The translations under genes and the position numbers were made by a program. This document shows, piece after piece, positions 39,531 to 48,763 of a DNA stretch of 64,000 bases. Source of the stretch: Parvimonas sp. oral taxon 110 str. F0139 (GTDB lineage: Bacteria; Bacillota; Clostridia; Tissierellales; Peptoniphilaceae); the NCBI RefSeq assembly GCF_000214475.1, contig NZ_AFII01000002.1:310001-374000 (forward strand), given 5' to 3'. The notes beneath the pieces are model-generated. The model saw nothing but the letters and a program-made list of their open reading frames with translations. It was not told where the DNA came from and did no database searches. Each line of letters opens with the position of its first letter. Position 1 is the first letter of the stretch.

Positions 39531-39770
39531 GTAGTGGATGTATCTTCGATACATTTACTTTTGCTAAAGCAAAAGTATGAGATTTCCGCAGTCGATTGTA
39601 CCCAAATCAAAGATTTGGACAATCTTTGCGTCAGACCTACTATAGATTATTTACAAGTAAATAATCTAAGTTAGGGCTAGATTGTCAACTTTTCACTCTG
39701 CTCAAGATGACGTATAAAGAAGAACCCTTGTTTAATAGCTAGACGTGAAAAGTATATAAACTTGTAATGA
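39531..39770 (-). repeat. Mosaic hairpin element, copy 1 (reverse orientation)
   Basis: The 310-bp gap between MATE and the histidine kinase holds no gene. It has four short perfect hairpins: TGTATC-TTC-GATACA (39539-39553), ACTTTTGCT-AA-AGCAAAAGT (39557-39576), CCAAATC-AAA-GATTTGG (39602-39618) and GATTATTTAC-AA-GTAAATAATC (39645-39666). The outer end, read in reverse, starts with CTTTATACGTCATCTTGAGC, the same conserved end as the copies at 45445, 45829 and 48764. Confidence 0.75.
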
Positions 39771-39792
39771 TATACATATAAAATCAAAAATC

Positions 39793-41124
39793 TTATTTAT
39801 CCATATTGCCAGATAATTCGATTAAAAATACAATTCCTATTTCATTTTTTTCTACTTTGTATTTTATTCCGTAGTTTAATAAGATGTTTTTTACAATGTA
39901 TAATCCTAAACCATTGCTGTTTTCTTTGTTTAGGTTGAAATTTATTTCAAATATTTTGTTTACATCTAAATCTTTATTATCTTTATAGGAATTTTCAACA
40001 TAAAGCCAGTCATCTTTAGTTCCGATGTTTATTACACCATTTTCGTCGGAGTATTTAACTGCATTGTTTATCAAATTGGATAGAACAATTTTAAGTGCAG
40101 TCATTCCTATATAGATTTTTTCGTTTTTCAAATTATTATTGACTTTGATATTTCTATTATTTGCAAGTAGTATATATTGTTTTAGAACATCTTCTAATAC
40201 GTCATTAACAACTATTATTTCTTCATCATCTTTTAAATGTTCAAAGGAAGAAACCGATAGCATTTGTGAAATACTTCTTGTTAAATGGTCAACTATATCA
40301 ATACAATTATCAATGTATAAATCTCTATTTTTATATTTTCCAATATTGTATTTCATATTTTCTAAAATTATTTTTAAGCTTGCCAGAGGTGTTTTTAATT
40401 CATGGGATGTTCCTCTAAAAAAATCATATTTTAGTTTTTCCAATTTTACAATTTCTTCATTTTTAAGTTCTAAATCATCTATCAATTTTAGAAGAGTATT
40501 ATATAAATCATTAATCTGTTCTTTTAATTCCCCAACTTCGTTTGTAGAATTAATATTCAAATATGCCGTTCTGTCTAGTCGCATCATCTTTTTTGTCACA
40601 TTTTTTATTTCATTTATGTTATTAGTTATCGCCTTTGCATATATAAGAGAAATTATTATTGAAAATATAAAAGAAATAAATAAAGAATATGGTAAAAATT
40701 TAAAACTAAGTTCTTTTGCATCTTTTTTCATATCAGCAGTAGAAATAAATTGAATGGAAATTTTTTTACCATCTTTTAGTTCTATTTCTCTTTCTTCAAT
40801 GATTAAAGAATTGTTGCCACTCTTTAAATCAACATTAATGTCATCACCAATTTGTAATTCATTGTCCTCACCTTGTCCCTTTATTACAGCTTTTATATCA
40901 CTACTTTTTGAGTAAAAGTCCAAAGATTGTTCAACAAACTTCATATCTTTTCCTTTAATATTCTCTGAAATTTCGTCAGCTTTTGCATAGAGCTCTTGCT
41001 TTCTAGTTTCCAAGTAAGTTCTAGGAAAAATAAAAAACACCAACAAATGTATTAAAACTATTACAGTCCCAAGAATTCCAAATGTCTGTAGAAACATTTT
41101 TGGAAATATTTTTAAATTCTTCAT
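39793..41124 (-). CDS. vncS: Sensor histidine kinase, VncS-like
   Basis: 443 residues. Two membrane helices (about 13-33 and 145-165) bracket an extracytoplasmic sensor domain. A HAMP-like linker follows, then the dimerisation helix with the phospho-acceptor His in GTSHELKTPLASLKIIL (about residue 240). The ATPase part has the N box (LSNLINNAVKYSD) and G box (NSNGLGLYIVKNILL). It overlaps the response regulator by 4 bp. The order permease-ATPase-permease-regulator-kinase matches pneumococcal vex1-vex2-vex3-vncR-vncS, whose signal is debated. The gene symbol is by order and domains, not proven orthology. Confidence 0.8.
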   Translation of the reverse strand: MKNLKIFPKMFLQTFGILGTVIVLIHLLVFFIFPRTYLETRKQELYAKADEISENIKGKDMKFVEQSLDFYSKSSDIKAVIKGQGEDNELQIGDDINVDLKSGNNSLIIEEREIELKDGKKISIQFISTADMKKDAKELSFKFLPYSLFISFIFSIIISLIYAKAITNNINEIKNVTKKMMRLDRTAYLNINSTNEVGELKEQINDLYNTLLKLIDDLELKNEEIVKLEKLKYDFFRGTSHELKTPLASLKIILENMKYNIGKYKNRDLYIDNCIDIVDHLTRSISQMLSVSSFEHLKDDEEIIVVNDVLEDVLKQYILLANNRNIKVNNNLKNEKIYIGMTALKIVLSNLINNAVKYSDENGVINIGTKDDWLYVENSYKDNKDLDVNKIFEINFNLNKENSNGLGLYIVKNILLNYGIKYKVEKNEIGIVFLIELSGNMDK

Positions 41125-41777
41125 TTTCTCTCCAATTTATAACCTACGTTTCTGATTGTTATAATACAATCTAAACCTAGTTTTTTTCTCAATTCTTTTA
41201 TATAGACATCTATAACTCTGTCAAAAGGAATTTCATCCGTTTCTTTCCAAACATTATCTATTATCTGCGCCCTAGTCAGAGCATGTCCTTCATTTTCCAA
41301 TAAATATTTTAATATTTCAAGTTCTTTTGCATTTATGTCTATATCTTCTCCGTTATATTTTGCTGTATAACTTGTAAAATTAACCTCTGCATCTTTATAT
41401 TCAAATTTTTCTTGACCACCATAATGTCTTTTAATTAGAGAATCAATTCTAACTTTTAAAACCGGTAATGAAAAAGGCTTTTCCATATACCCATCTGCTA
41501 AACTTGAAAAAGCATTTATCTTATATTCTTCATCATTAAATGCCGTCAACATCAGAACAGGTAATTTACTTTTTTTTCTGATTTCTTTTAAAACTTCCAA
41601 TCCGTTTAGAAAAGGAATTTGAATATCTAAGATTACTAAATTAATTTCATTGTTATTAAAATATTTTAAGGCTTCCTGTCCATCTTTTGCTTGAATGATG
41701 TCATAACCGAATTCAGATAAATATTCAGAAATTCCTTCTCTGATTATTTGATCATCTTCGACAACAAGTATTCTCAT
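41121..41777 (-). CDS. vncR: OmpR-family response regulator, VncR-like
   Basis: 218 residues. Receiver domain (1-115) with acidic pair ED (7-9), phospho-acceptor D51 in LVILDIQIPF, T/S in MLTAFND and the K in YMEKPF. Winged-helix DNA-binding domain (about 125-218): INAKELEILKYLLENEGHALTRAQIIDNVWKETDEIPFDRVIDVYIKELRKKLG. It lies 133 bp downstream of vex3, with a hairpin (41832-41861) between, so its level may be lower than that of the transporter genes or it may have its own promoter. Confidence 0.88.
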   Translation of the reverse strand: MRILVVEDDQIIREGISEYLSEFGYDIIQAKDGQEALKYFNNNEINLVILDIQIPFLNGLEVLKEIRKKSKLPVLMLTAFNDEEYKINAFSSLADGYMEKPFSLPVLKVRIDSLIKRHYGGQEKFEYKDAEVNFTSYTAKYNGEDIDINAKELEILKYLLENEGHALTRAQIIDNVWKETDEIPFDRVIDVYIKELRKKLGLDCIITIRNVGYKLERK

Positions 41778-41831
41778 AAGCCCTCCTTTTTATATAAAAA
41801 TATCCTTATACTATTTTACCATAAAAAGCAA

Positions 41832-41861
41832 AAATTATCGATGTAAATACATCGATAATTT
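41832..41861. terminator. Hairpin between vex3-like and vncR-like genes
   Basis: A 14-bp near-perfect palindrome (AAATTATCGATGTA / TACATCGATAATTT) in the 133-bp gap. The minus-strand tail TGCTTTTTAT suggests a partial terminator that would attenuate the regulator genes. Confidence 0.6.
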
Positions 41862-41910
41862 CTGTTTCTTGTACAATAATATTGTAAAATTCCTCCCATG
41901 GGATAATAAG

Positions 41911-43290
41911 CTATTTTGTATCTATTAATAATTCTTTTGGTTTCTTTCTTAAGATATTTGAAGAAGAAATTATCAAAGCTATCGCAAGTACTATTGTCAT
42001 GAACAATACTACATAAAGAAGTGCTCTTGGATTAATTACTACATCTAAACTTGATAATGTTTTATTAAATCCGTCAACTTCTGCACCACCACCTAATTTT
42101 GTAGTTGATGATTGTTTTGCAATTTGTTTTGCAATACCTCCTGTAACTTTCTTTAATATACTATTTCCTAAAATTTTTCCTGTATATCCAGCTAAGAAAT
42201 ATGATCCTATGAATGCTGGTATTGCAACGAAAAGTAATTCTACTGCAAATTGTCCAAATATCTTTGTTTTAGAAATTCCTATTGATAACAATACTGCAAT
42301 TTCTTTCTTTCGAGCATTCATCCACAAGAATAATAATAATGTAACTACTATACCCGCAAATACTAGAGAACCAATGAATAATTGATTTGCAATTGAATAT
42401 ATTCCTGAAATAGATTTTTGTAATGCAGGGAAGTTTGAAGAACTCTTAATTAGATTATAAGATTTCCAGTTAATATCTAACTTTTTAAGATCTTTTATTA
42501 CTTGATCTAAATTTCTATTCCCTTTTATAAAGAATGTTGCATCTTGGTATGTCGCTGTATCTTCTGTATTTCCATATACTTTAGCTGCTGTATGAACATC
42601 TGTAATTAAAGTATTTTCATAAAGTTCTTGTGAGTAAGTAACTCTACCTTTTCCATGTCCATCAAAAAGACCTTTAATTTCAACTTCTACAGTTTCATTA
42701 GCTTTCTTTTCGTTATCTGCATCATATAAATTGGATTTTAATTTAATTTTATCTCCAACTTTTAAATTATTCTTTGCAGCTAAATCTTTATGCATTAAAA
42801 TTTTATTTTTATCTTCACTAGTTAAATGTTCACCTTCAACTAATTTATATGCTCCTGAAACAAATTTTGTTTCTTTTTCAGAACTATTTACACCTGTTAG
42901 CATAACTGCTCTTTTAAAATTCTTAGCTCTTTCAGCAGATTCGTTTTGAGCAGCTCCTGGTGCTTCAACTATATCTAAATTGTCATCAAGGTTGGCAACA
43001 CTATTGATTCTCTTAACAAAATTATCTACATGTCCTGAATCAACGATTTTCTTTATGTCTTGACCTCTTACATTACCACCACCTCTGGCAGTACCTTGAT
43101 TTACTCTTCTATTTATTTCCATTGTAAAACTATTTGTAATATTTTTAAAAGTTTCTTCTGACGCCTTATTTGTAGCATCTTTTATAGATAAACTTATCAA
43201 GCTAAGTGCTGACATTGATAAGATAATTAGTAATATAATTAATGATTTTAAACTCTTTCTTGTTACATACGCAAAAGCATTTTTAAACAT
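41911..43290 (-). CDS. vex3: FtsX-type ABC permease, Vex3-like
   Basis: 459 residues: an N-terminal membrane helix, a large extracytoplasmic MacB-like domain (about 45-290, with the Gly-rich TARGGGNVRG), then three C-terminal helices typical of FtsX (LFIGSLVFAGIVVTLLLFLWMNARKKEIAVLLSIGISKTKIFGQF). The segment ARKKEIAVLLSIGISK is the coupling motif of this family. It is the second permease of the vex-like transporter and pairs with the ATPase at 43301 (10-bp gap). Confidence 0.85.
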   Translation of the reverse strand: MFKNAFAYVTRKSLKSLIILLIILSMSALSLISLSIKDATNKASEETFKNITNSFTMEINRRVNQGTARGGGNVRGQDIKKIVDSGHVDNFVKRINSVANLDDNLDIVEAPGAAQNESAERAKNFKRAVMLTGVNSSEKETKFVSGAYKLVEGEHLTSEDKNKILMHKDLAAKNNLKVGDKIKLKSNLYDADNEKKANETVEVEIKGLFDGHGKGRVTYSQELYENTLITDVHTAAKVYGNTEDTATYQDATFFIKGNRNLDQVIKDLKKLDINWKSYNLIKSSSNFPALQKSISGIYSIANQLFIGSLVFAGIVVTLLLFLWMNARKKEIAVLLSIGISKTKIFGQFAVELLFVAIPAFIGSYFLAGYTGKILGNSILKKVTGGIAKQIAKQSSTTKLGGGAEVDGFNKTLSSLDVVINPRALLYVVLFMTIVLAIALIISSSNILRKKPKELLIDTK

Positions 43291-43300
43291 CGCCTACCTC

Positions 43301-43945
43301 CTACTTACTTTTTGTTACTTCTTTTAATCTCTTATTATTAAGCTCAAGTACTGTATCAGCTGCACTTGCAACTTCTTTACTATGAGTTACTACTATTACA
43401 CATTTATTTCTTTCTTTAGCTAATTTCTTTAAAACTGCAATTATTTCTCCAGCAGTAGTTTCATCCAAGTTTCCTGTAGGTTCATCTGCCAAAATAACTG
43501 GTGCTTCTGATACTAAAGCTCTTGCTATAGCAACTCTTTGTTGTTGTCCACCTGATAATTTCATAACATTTCTTCTAACTTGAGTCTTATCAAGTCCTAA
43601 CTCAAGTAATATATCTTCAGAGGCTTTACTATTTACTAATCTAATATTTTCTAATGGTGATAGATAATCTATAAGATTATAGTTTTGGAATACAAGAGAG
43701 ATATTATTCTTTCTGTGATTACTATAACCTGCTTTTTCTATATTTTCATCTTTGAACAAAATTTCTCCGCTATTAGGTTTGTCTAATCCCGCTAATAATG
43801 AAAGTAGTGTTGACTTTCCTGTTCCGGATTTACCTATAATTGCATAAAATTTTCCAAGTTCAAATCCTTGATTTATTAATGATAAAACTTTTTCTTTTGA
43901 ATTTGCATAACTATATGTTACATTTTTAATTTCTAATATGTTCAT
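43301..43945 (-). CDS. vex2: ABC transporter ATPase, Vex2-like
   Basis: 214 residues, MacB/LolD-type. Walker A GKSGTGKSTLLSLLAG (about 38-53), the Q-loop in LVFQNYNLIDYLSPLENI, the signature LSGGQQQRVAIARAL, Walker B VILADEPTGNLDE and the H-loop VVTHS. It energises the two FtsX-type permeases on either side. Gaps of 10 bp to both neighbours indicate one operon. Confidence 0.92.
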   Translation of the reverse strand: MNILEIKNVTYSYANSKEKVLSLINQGFELGKFYAIIGKSGTGKSTLLSLLAGLDKPNSGEILFKDENIEKAGYSNHRKNNISLVFQNYNLIDYLSPLENIRLVNSKASEDILLELGLDKTQVRRNVMKLSGGQQQRVAIARALVSEAPVILADEPTGNLDETTAGEIIAVLKKLAKERNKCVIVVTHSKEVASAADTVLELNNKRLKEVTKSK

Positions 43946-43955
43946 TTACTTCCTC

Positions 43956-45242
43956 CTAACTAATTTGTGATAAAATTTCTTTCGGTTTCTTAATTAAAAT
44001 CAATCCTGATGCAAAAACTACTGATAAAAGTATAATTAGCACCAATATTCCATAACTTTGTGCAAAAGTTATTAAGCTTTCAACATTATATCCATTACTT
44101 ACAAAATTAGAAGTAATTGATGTTGTATCCTCAGAACTAATCAATCCACCAATAATTTGATTTACTACCAGATTTCCAAATATCAAAGATACAAGAATTG
44201 CTGGAAGTGATATAAATATTAATTCCAATATAAATTGACCAACAATTTTAGATTTACTTACCCCAATGGATAATAAAATTCCAATTTCATAGATTCTTTC
44301 TCTTAACCATAGTATTAGTATTAATGAAAGAACTACAGAACCACCAATCATAATTGCAAAAGTCATTATTCTTATAATATGTTTAACACCATTTAATGAC
44401 TCAAGAGCATCTTTAAAGGCATTTGCTTCCTTATCAACTGTATAAGATTTTTCCCAATCGACATTAAGTTTTTTAACTTTATTTATAGCCTCGTCCATAC
44501 TTTCAGGAGTTCCTGAGAAAAATGTCAACTTATTTACTAGTTGTTTATTTCCTTCGGCATTTAAAGCTTTTTGAGCAGAATCATAATCTGTAAACATTGT
44601 GTTTTCGCTTAAGTCTGAAGTTAATCCAGTTTGTTTTTCTTGTTTCTTTCCCGAAAAAATTCCAACAATTTCAAATTCATATTTCTTATTACTCTTGTCA
44701 GTTTGATTTGGATCTACAAATTCTAAACTAATTTTATCGCCTATTTTTAATTTATTCTTTTCGGCAAACTCTTCATGAACTAATATCTTGTCTTTATCAT
44801 TTTTTTCAATATTTCTTCCCTCTTTTATTGAAAAAACTCCACTGTTAAATAAAACATTCCTTTTTACATTGCTTGTAGCTTGTATTGATACAACATTTTT
44901 TAAATAACTTGGAATATCATCTCTAGTGATTTGTTGTCCACTATCTACAGCATTTGTATTTGACAATTTTGCTAGACCTTCATATTGAGAAACAACTTCT
45001 TCAATTTCCTTTATATTTTCTAGCCCTTTAAAATCATTTTTGTCAAAATATCCTTGACTATCTTTTTTGGCTATCGTTGATGAAGAATTTGAAGATTTAT
45101 ATAAAGACTTCTCCATACTAGACCCAGATTTCAAAATATTTAAACATGCATACAAGCAAGAAAGCACTACTGTCAAAATAATAAAAACAATAAAAGTTCT
45201 ATTCTTTTTTCTTAAAACATATGCTATCGCATTTTTTACCAC
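43956..45242 (-). CDS. vex1: FtsX-type ABC permease, Vex1-like
   Basis: 428 residues from a GTG at 45242. One N-terminal helix (RTFIVFIILTVVLSCLYACL), an extracytoplasmic domain (about 45-285) and three C-terminal helices; the coupling stretch RERIYEIGILLSIGVSKSKIVGQF parallels that of vex3 (KKEIAVLLSIGISKTKIFGQF), so the two permeases are diverged duplicates. It is the promoter-proximal gene of the vex-vnc-like operon. The GGGGAG ribosome-binding site is 12 bp from the GTG, a loose spacing, so the start is the least certain part. Confidence 0.85.
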   Translation of the reverse strand: MVKNAIAYVLRKKNRTFIVFIILTVVLSCLYACLNILKSGSSMEKSLYKSSNSSSTIAKKDSQGYFDKNDFKGLENIKEIEEVVSQYEGLAKLSNTNAVDSGQQITRDDIPSYLKNVVSIQATSNVKRNVLFNSGVFSIKEGRNIEKNDKDKILVHEEFAEKNKLKIGDKISLEFVDPNQTDKSNKKYEFEIVGIFSGKKQEKQTGLTSDLSENTMFTDYDSAQKALNAEGNKQLVNKLTFFSGTPESMDEAINKVKKLNVDWEKSYTVDKEANAFKDALESLNGVKHIIRIMTFAIMIGGSVVLSLILILWLRERIYEIGILLSIGVSKSKIVGQFILELIFISLPAILVSLIFGNLVVNQIIGGLISSEDTTSITSNFVSNGYNVESLITFAQSYGILVLIILLSVVFASGLILIKKPKEILSQIS

Positions 45243-45444
45243 TTTCTTATTCAGCTCCCCTCTCTCAAATTTATTTTATATTTTAAGATGTCCCCCTTAA
45301 ATTCTAAGTAATTAGAAATTTATCATTCCTCCTTAACACTATGTATTTTCTTTACAGTAGCTATTTTAAACTAGATTTATGAAATATTTATGAAATGAAA
45401 ATGAAATATTTATGAAATGAAAAAATTTTTTTATACTTTTTGAA

Positions 45445-45735
45445 ATTTATTTACTTTTAACGTTAAGCTCTTAACCGAAGATTTCTCCTTATACGTCATT
45501 TCGACTGTAGCGAAGCGAAATAGAGAAATCTCATTTGATTGCTTACTTGTAAACAATCAAAAGTAATTATGACGGAAAGATTGTCCAAATCTTTGATTTG
45601 GATACAATCGACTACGGAAATCTCATACTTTTAATTCAGTATTATCGACTACAAATATTTAATTCATAACAAAGGAGCTTTATGAGATCTCTCCACTCCG
45701 TTTCACTCCGGTCGAGATGACGTGTTGGGGAATTT
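45445..45735 (+). repeat. Mosaic hairpin element, copy 2 (largest, with inverted ends)
   Basis: Starts TTTATTTACTTTTAACGTTA, then CTTATACGTCATTTCGACTG with a hairpin ATTTCG / CGAAAT. The interior has TGATTG-CTTACTTGTAAA-CAATCA and CCAAATC-TTT-GATTTGG. The right end (ATGAGATCTCTCC...GTCGAGATGACG) is an inverted version of the left end. No open frame. It is the main content of the 45243-46030 gap, which otherwise holds the upstream region of the vex-like operon. Confidence 0.75.
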
Positions 45736-45828
45736 ACTTTACTTGTTGCTATGACGTTCATTGTTTAGTTTCCTAAATAATTCTCAATAGTTCTTAAATT
45801 TTTCTAACTTTTTGATACTTTTTGAAGT

Positions 45829-45955
45829 TTATTTACCTTTAACGTTAAGCCCCTAAACGAAGATTCTTCCTTATACGTCATCTCGAGCGTAGTCGAGAGA
45901 TCTCACACTTTTGCTTTAGCAAAAGTGAATGTATCGTAGATACATCCAAAAAACA
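45829..45955 (+). repeat. Mosaic hairpin element, copy 3
   Basis: Left end TTTATTTACCTTTAACGTTA and CTTATACGTCATCTCGAGCG with hairpin TCTCGA-GCGTAG-TCGAGA. Then CACTTTTGCT-TT-AGCAAAAGTG and TGTATC-GTA-GATACA as the right end. The stem differs from copy 2 by paired changes on both arms. Confidence 0.75.
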
Positions 45956-45984
45956 TCCTAACTTTACTTCTTATTTACACAAAA

Positions 45985-46013
45985 AAAGAATACTCTTAAA
46001 AAGAATATTCTTT
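45985..46013 (-). terminator. Terminator after the sirtuin gene
   Basis: AAAGAATA / TATTCTTT stem with a long loop and a T tract on the minus strand, 18 bp beyond the stop at 46031. An almost identical hairpin follows the radical SAM gene (48928-48954). Confidence 0.65.
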
Positions 46014-46030
46014 CGTAAAACTATTACTTA

Positions 46031-47024
46031 TTATTCCATAATTTTCTTTAGTATTTCTCCAATATCTCCGTCAATACAAATGCTTCTATCTTTTATTTGT
46101 TCAGGACAAAAAGCTTCTTCATAATTAATACAAGCATAAATTGAATTTTTATTTTCCATAGTCATTTGCCAGAAAGGATATTTTATTATTACAGGAGTAT
46201 TATTTCCAACACCCAACTCTAAAAAGAGTATATGTTTATCTTTATACTTTTCAAGAAAATTATAATATTCTCTTGATGCTCTATGCCATCCTTCATCTTC
46301 AACAAAGGAACTGTCAGCACGAAGATTCATTGTGACATCGGAGTCATCATCAGGACATTTTGGAATCATATCTGTAGGAATTTTCATTGATATTTCTCTA
46401 TTTTCAGGTACATCAAAAATACCTTCTTCATTTTTCTTAAATCCTTGAATTTCTATTGCTCTCATAACCCATTCTTCATTATCATAAGTCTTTTGATTTT
46501 GTGGATTCACACTTTGAAATAATCCATAATCTCCTTGAGTATAGAAAAGTCTTTTTTTATCAAACCCCGCCCTTTGAAATTGATGATCTACATTTGTCGT
46601 AATAACAAAATATTCTTTGTCCTTTATAATAGAAAACAAATCTCTGTAAACCGGTTTTGGTGGTTCGATATATCTATTAAAATATATATATATGTCTTGC
46701 CCACCAAGCCCAAAGTGTTTCTCTATTCGGAAAAGGGTAAAATCCACCTGAATACATGTCGTTTATTCCAAATTTTATTGAAAAATCAAAGAAATATTTT
46801 TCAAATCTCTCTCCACCATAAGTCAAACCTGCAGAAGTTGAAAGTCCCGCTCCAGCACCTATGACAATAGCCTCCGCATTTTCTATTTCATTTTTTAAAA
46901 ATTCAATCTTTTCTCTATTTAATTCACTTTCAGAAGATATATTTTTCCCAACAGTCTTTAATCCCTTAAGTCCCATTTGAATACTTTCTCTATATCCATC
47001 TGTTTTATTATAATTTTCTTTCAT
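46031..47024 (-). CDS. Class M sirtuin (SirTM-like protein ADP-ribosyltransferase), frameshifted
   Basis: Two overlapping frames (46677-47024 and 46031-46747) are halves of one ~331-residue protein. They are out of frame at an (AT)n tract (46679-46693), where loss of two bases or gain of one explains the break. The NAD-binding start IVIGAGAGLSTSAGL (GAGxS), the YGGERFEKYFFDF loop and the NVDHQFQRAGFDKKRLFYTQGDYGLFQ stretch match class M sirtuins, which ADP-ribosylate a lipoylated GcvH-like carrier in streptococci and staphylococci (family knowledge). The neighbouring macrodomain gene supports this over a deacetylase. No GcvH-L or LplA2 gene is in view. Confidence 0.82.
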
Positions 47025-47031
47025 ATTTTAC

Positions 47032-47817
47032 CTACAAATCTAAAATCCTTTTATATTCTCTTATATCGGGCTCTTTTCTATCTATGCACCATTCTTTTAT
47101 AACTTTTATAAGTTCGGATTTATCTTCTATAAATGTTTGATATACCCCACCGTTTTTTTCTATTTCAAAAATATAGGCATCTATTTCATTTGAAATTTTC
47201 TTACTAAATAATGATGAAAAAAATCCCTTATTTTTATAACAAGGAGTACATTGGATAAAATTACCTTGTTTTCCATCAGTTTCATACCAAATGGTAATGA
47301 ATGTTAGTCCTCCATTTTCATTTACTCGGTCAATATCATTAAATGTTTCAATAAAGTTTTCAATATTCTCCCAATCACATTCGAAGTCGTCCGTGCTTTC
47401 TGTTCTACATTTTAATATATCAATCCCTTTGCAGAAAATCGCATCATTACTTTGAGGATTATAAATTCCTACACCATATTCATCAGCAATACTTTTTACA
47501 AATTCCAAAGCCTCATCTTCAACATTGTATGAGAATGCACAATACGCTCCATTCTTTCCTAAGCTATAATCAGTCAAATGATTTTCTGAATCCTCTGTTG
47601 CATAGGCAATCTCATCAGGCAAAGCATACTTCCCACTTATTGGTGGAAATTTTTCAAACATTTTTTTAGCCCAACAGGAAATTACACGAGAACATCCCTC
47701 TAAAGATTCATAATCTTTATTTTCTTTATATTCTGTAAACTCCTCCTGATATGCAAACACATCTAATGAAGTTTTTATCTCTTCTCTTTTTTCAAAGACA
47801 AATAAATCAAAACTCAT
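47032..47817 (-). CDS. Uncharacterised protein between sirtuin and macrodomain genes
   Basis: 261 residues, acidic, soluble. It starts MSFDLFVFEKREEI and contains FPPISGKYALPDEIAYATEDSENHLTDYSLG, AYCAFSYNVEDEALEFVKSIADEYGVGIYNPQ and a C-terminal EKNGGVYQTFIEDKSELIKVIKEWC. From memory it resembles a widespread uncharacterised family that begins MSFDL and shares the PPxxGPYALPD and HLTDYSxG motifs; this is not a database result. It lies between the macrodomain gene (39-bp gap) and the sirtuin (7-bp gap) on the same strand, so it is probably part of that operon. Confidence 0.65.
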   Translation of the reverse strand: MSFDLFVFEKREEIKTSLDVFAYQEEFTEYKENKDYESLEGCSRVISCWAKKMFEKFPPISGKYALPDEIAYATEDSENHLTDYSLGKNGAYCAFSYNVEDEALEFVKSIADEYGVGIYNPQSNDAIFCKGIDILKCRTESTDDFECDWENIENFIETFNDIDRVNENGGLTFITIWYETDGKQGNFIQCTPCYKNKGFFSSLFSKKISNEIDAYIFEIEKNGGVYQTFIEDKSELIKVIKEWCIDRKEPDIREYKRILDL

Positions 47818-47856
47818 AACTATCTCCTAATCTAATTTTTATAATTTATAATAATA

Positions 47857-48654
47857 TTATATCATTTCTTCATAATATTTTTTATCCTCGTCTTTAAAAA
47901 CATTAAAAATTATCCTATCCATAGCTTTTGGATGTTCTAAAACCCATTTTTTTGTTGTACCAATTGCAATCTCTGCTGCTCTTTCTTTTGGAAAACGAAA
48001 TTCGCCTGTTGATATACAACAAAATGCTACACTTTTAAGTCCATTTTCTAAACACATATCCAAAGTTTTTTCGTAACAGTCAGCTAATTCTTTTTCAAGC
48101 TCTTTAGTAAGCTCTCCATAAACAATTGGACCAACTATATGAATTACTTTTTTTGAAGGTAGATTATAAGCATCTGTAAGCATTGGAACAGCAGTAGGTT
48201 GTTCATAATCTTGACCATATTTTTTCTTAAGTTTCTGCATCTTTTCGTTACATTCTGCCCTTAGTTGAATTCCTGCAAAAGTATGTATTTGATTATCAAT
48301 ACATAGATGCATTGGAGCCCAACAACCAAGCATTATTGAATTCGCTGCATTAAATATAGCATCAACTTTAAGTCTTGTAATATCTCCCTGCCAAATAGAA
48401 AAAATATCTTTAATAATTGAAATATCCTTTAACTCTACAATTCCCTTTTCTTCTGCGCAAAGTTTTAAATATTCATCTTGAACTTTTAAAACTTCATCAT
48501 CCATTTTTCTTGGTATACGGATATTCATAAGAGAACGTAAAACGACCCTTTTTTGAGTTTCACCTTCAAGAATTTCCATATTTTTATAGTTATCCGAATC
48601 AGCTATAAATGCTTTTACTAAAAAATCCAACATTTGTTCTTTGTTTCTATTCAT
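47857..48654 (-). CDS. Zinc-dependent macrodomain protein (ADP-ribosyl hydrolase)
   Basis: 265 residues. An N-terminal helical extension (about 1-75) precedes the macrodomain (about 85-260): IWQGDITRLKVDAIFNAANSIMLGCWAPMHLCIDNQIHTFAG, with the ADP-ribose loop IFNAANS and the C...H.C ligands of the zinc macrodomains linked to class M sirtuins. Then VIHIVGPIVYG, SVAFCCISTGEFRFPKERAAEIAI (diphosphate loop). In the known operons this protein removes the ADP-ribose that the sirtuin adds. It is the first gene of the operon. Its zinc ligands are intact and there is no frame break. Confidence 0.9.
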   Translation of the reverse strand: MNRNKEQMLDFLVKAFIADSDNYKNMEILEGETQKRVVLRSLMNIRIPRKMDDEVLKVQDEYLKLCAEEKGIVELKDISIIKDIFSIWQGDITRLKVDAIFNAANSIMLGCWAPMHLCIDNQIHTFAGIQLRAECNEKMQKLKKKYGQDYEQPTAVPMLTDAYNLPSKKVIHIVGPIVYGELTKELEKELADCYEKTLDMCLENGLKSVAFCCISTGEFRFPKERAAEIAIGTTKKWVLEHPKAMDRIIFNVFKDEDKKYYEEMI

Positions 48655-48763
48655 ATAATCACCCTCTTTTTACTATATTACCCAAATGAAATATTTATAA
48701 TTCTATTTTACATCTTAAATTAGATATATGAAATATTTTAAAAATAAACGTTTTGGTTTATTT

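Noticed and set aside
39531-39770. Possible CRISPR array because of short palindromes
   Set aside because: The hairpins differ from each other and there is no constant repeat with regular spacers.
39481-39790. A hidden tRNA or small RNA gene in the gap
   Set aside because: No cloverleaf could be drawn; the content is explained by the hairpin repeat element.
46031-47024. Programmed frameshift in the sirtuin gene
   Set aside because: The break is at a simple AT repeat with no slippery heptamer plus downstream structure that I could recognise, and many nearby genes have comparable breaks.
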